Source: Myxococcales bacterium (lineage in GTDB: Bacteria; Myxococcota_A; UBA9042). Taken from it: DNA of 36,491 bases. The notes below the pieces were generated by a model, which was given only the letters and a program-made list of their open reading frames with translations, was not told the origin of the DNA and made no database searches. The translations under genes and the position numbers were made by a program. Of the stretch, positions 36,128 through 36,491 are shown in pieces; within the stretch, counting starts at the first letter, position 1, and each line of letters starts with the position of its first letter. Where the stretch lies: the NCBI GenBank assembly GCA_002726535.1, contig PBTG01000078.1, positions 1-36,491 on the forward strand. The letters run 5' to 3'.

Positions 36128-36491
36128 TTAACTCAACAGTTCAGAGAGCACATCGTGATGCTCAACGATGGCCAAAGTCAGGGAGTCGACTGCTGCCAAG
36201 AACTCATTTTCATCGAGGTTCTCCGATTGCAGAACTTCCACAACGACGACAGCTGAGTCTTCGAGCGCATACGCGCCTTGGACCATATCCGAGCCGTTGA
36301 GTTGGAGCATTTTGCGAAAGAGCGCCGCCTCGTTGCTCGCCTCAAGATCGGGGAGGTCAAAGAGTTTGCAGCGAAATACGACCAGCGGATCGGTGTGTTG
36401 CACGACAATCTGAGCTCCGCCCCATGAGGAGTCATGGAGCACCCAGGTGCCTGGGGCAACCTCGCTCATGGGAATTTCACTACGGACGATA
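36128..36491 (-). CDS. YjfI/DUF2170-like (CesT-chaperone-like) protein, start possibly off the right edge
   Basis: LFDLPDLEASNEAALFRKMLQLNGSDMVQGAYALEDSAVVVVEVLQSENLDENEFLAAVDSLTLAIVEHHDVL resembles remembered E. coli YjfI. The frame stays open upstream of ATG 36469 (IVRSEIP-M) with no visible SD, so the true start may lie beyond the window. Confidence 0.6.
   Translation of the reverse strand, partial: IVRSEIPMSEVAPGTWVLHDSSWGGAQIVVQHTDPLVVFRCKLFDLPDLEASNEAALFRKMLQLNGSDMVQGAYALEDSAVVVVEVLQSENLDENEFLAAVDSLTLAIVEHHDVLSELLS

Noticed and set aside
1-36491. Mobile elements, phage genes, toxin-antitoxin or defence systems
   Set aside because: No transposase, integrase, phage structural gene, restriction-modification or TA motifs were recognised in any substantial ORF.

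Overview
The window looks like chromosomal sequence from a Myxococcota/Bradymonadota-type bacterium (taxon inferred from gene content only). Reading left to right: a minus-strand group (speE, a secreted propeller-like protein, hemB, and an edge-truncated YqaA/VTT membrane protein that the ORF track missed); a ~7.7 kb minus-strand gene for a giant (~2570 aa) lipoprotein, closed by a strong intrinsic terminator; an MFS transporter and a second Cys-rich lipoprotein; plus-strand nitronate monooxygenase, transglutaminase-like protein, alanine racemase and an ABC permease/ATPase pair; minus-strand clpB, an RRM-RGG RNA-binding protein, and a type IV pilus block (pilA, pilR, pilS, pilC); photolyase with DUF2256; a GH13 amylase lipoprotein; a plus-strand O-antigen-ligase-like protein; and PspA with a YjfI/DUF2170-like protein. 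The most unusual object is the giant lipoprotein. It has about 30 Dictyostelium-CTDC-like Cys repeats, a MopE-like motif, a probable jelly-roll insert, three separate seven-repeat RCC1-like propellers that appear to have arisen by whole-module triplication, CGNGxC repeats, and a C-terminal somatomedin-B-like Cys pattern. Other points worth checking are a sigma54-type promoter with upstream inverted repeats before pilA, an apparent CTG start for pilS, and paired hairpins in the clpB leader. No tRNA, rRNA, CRISPR array or insertion sequence was seen. All family calls are from reading motifs by eye; no database search was run.
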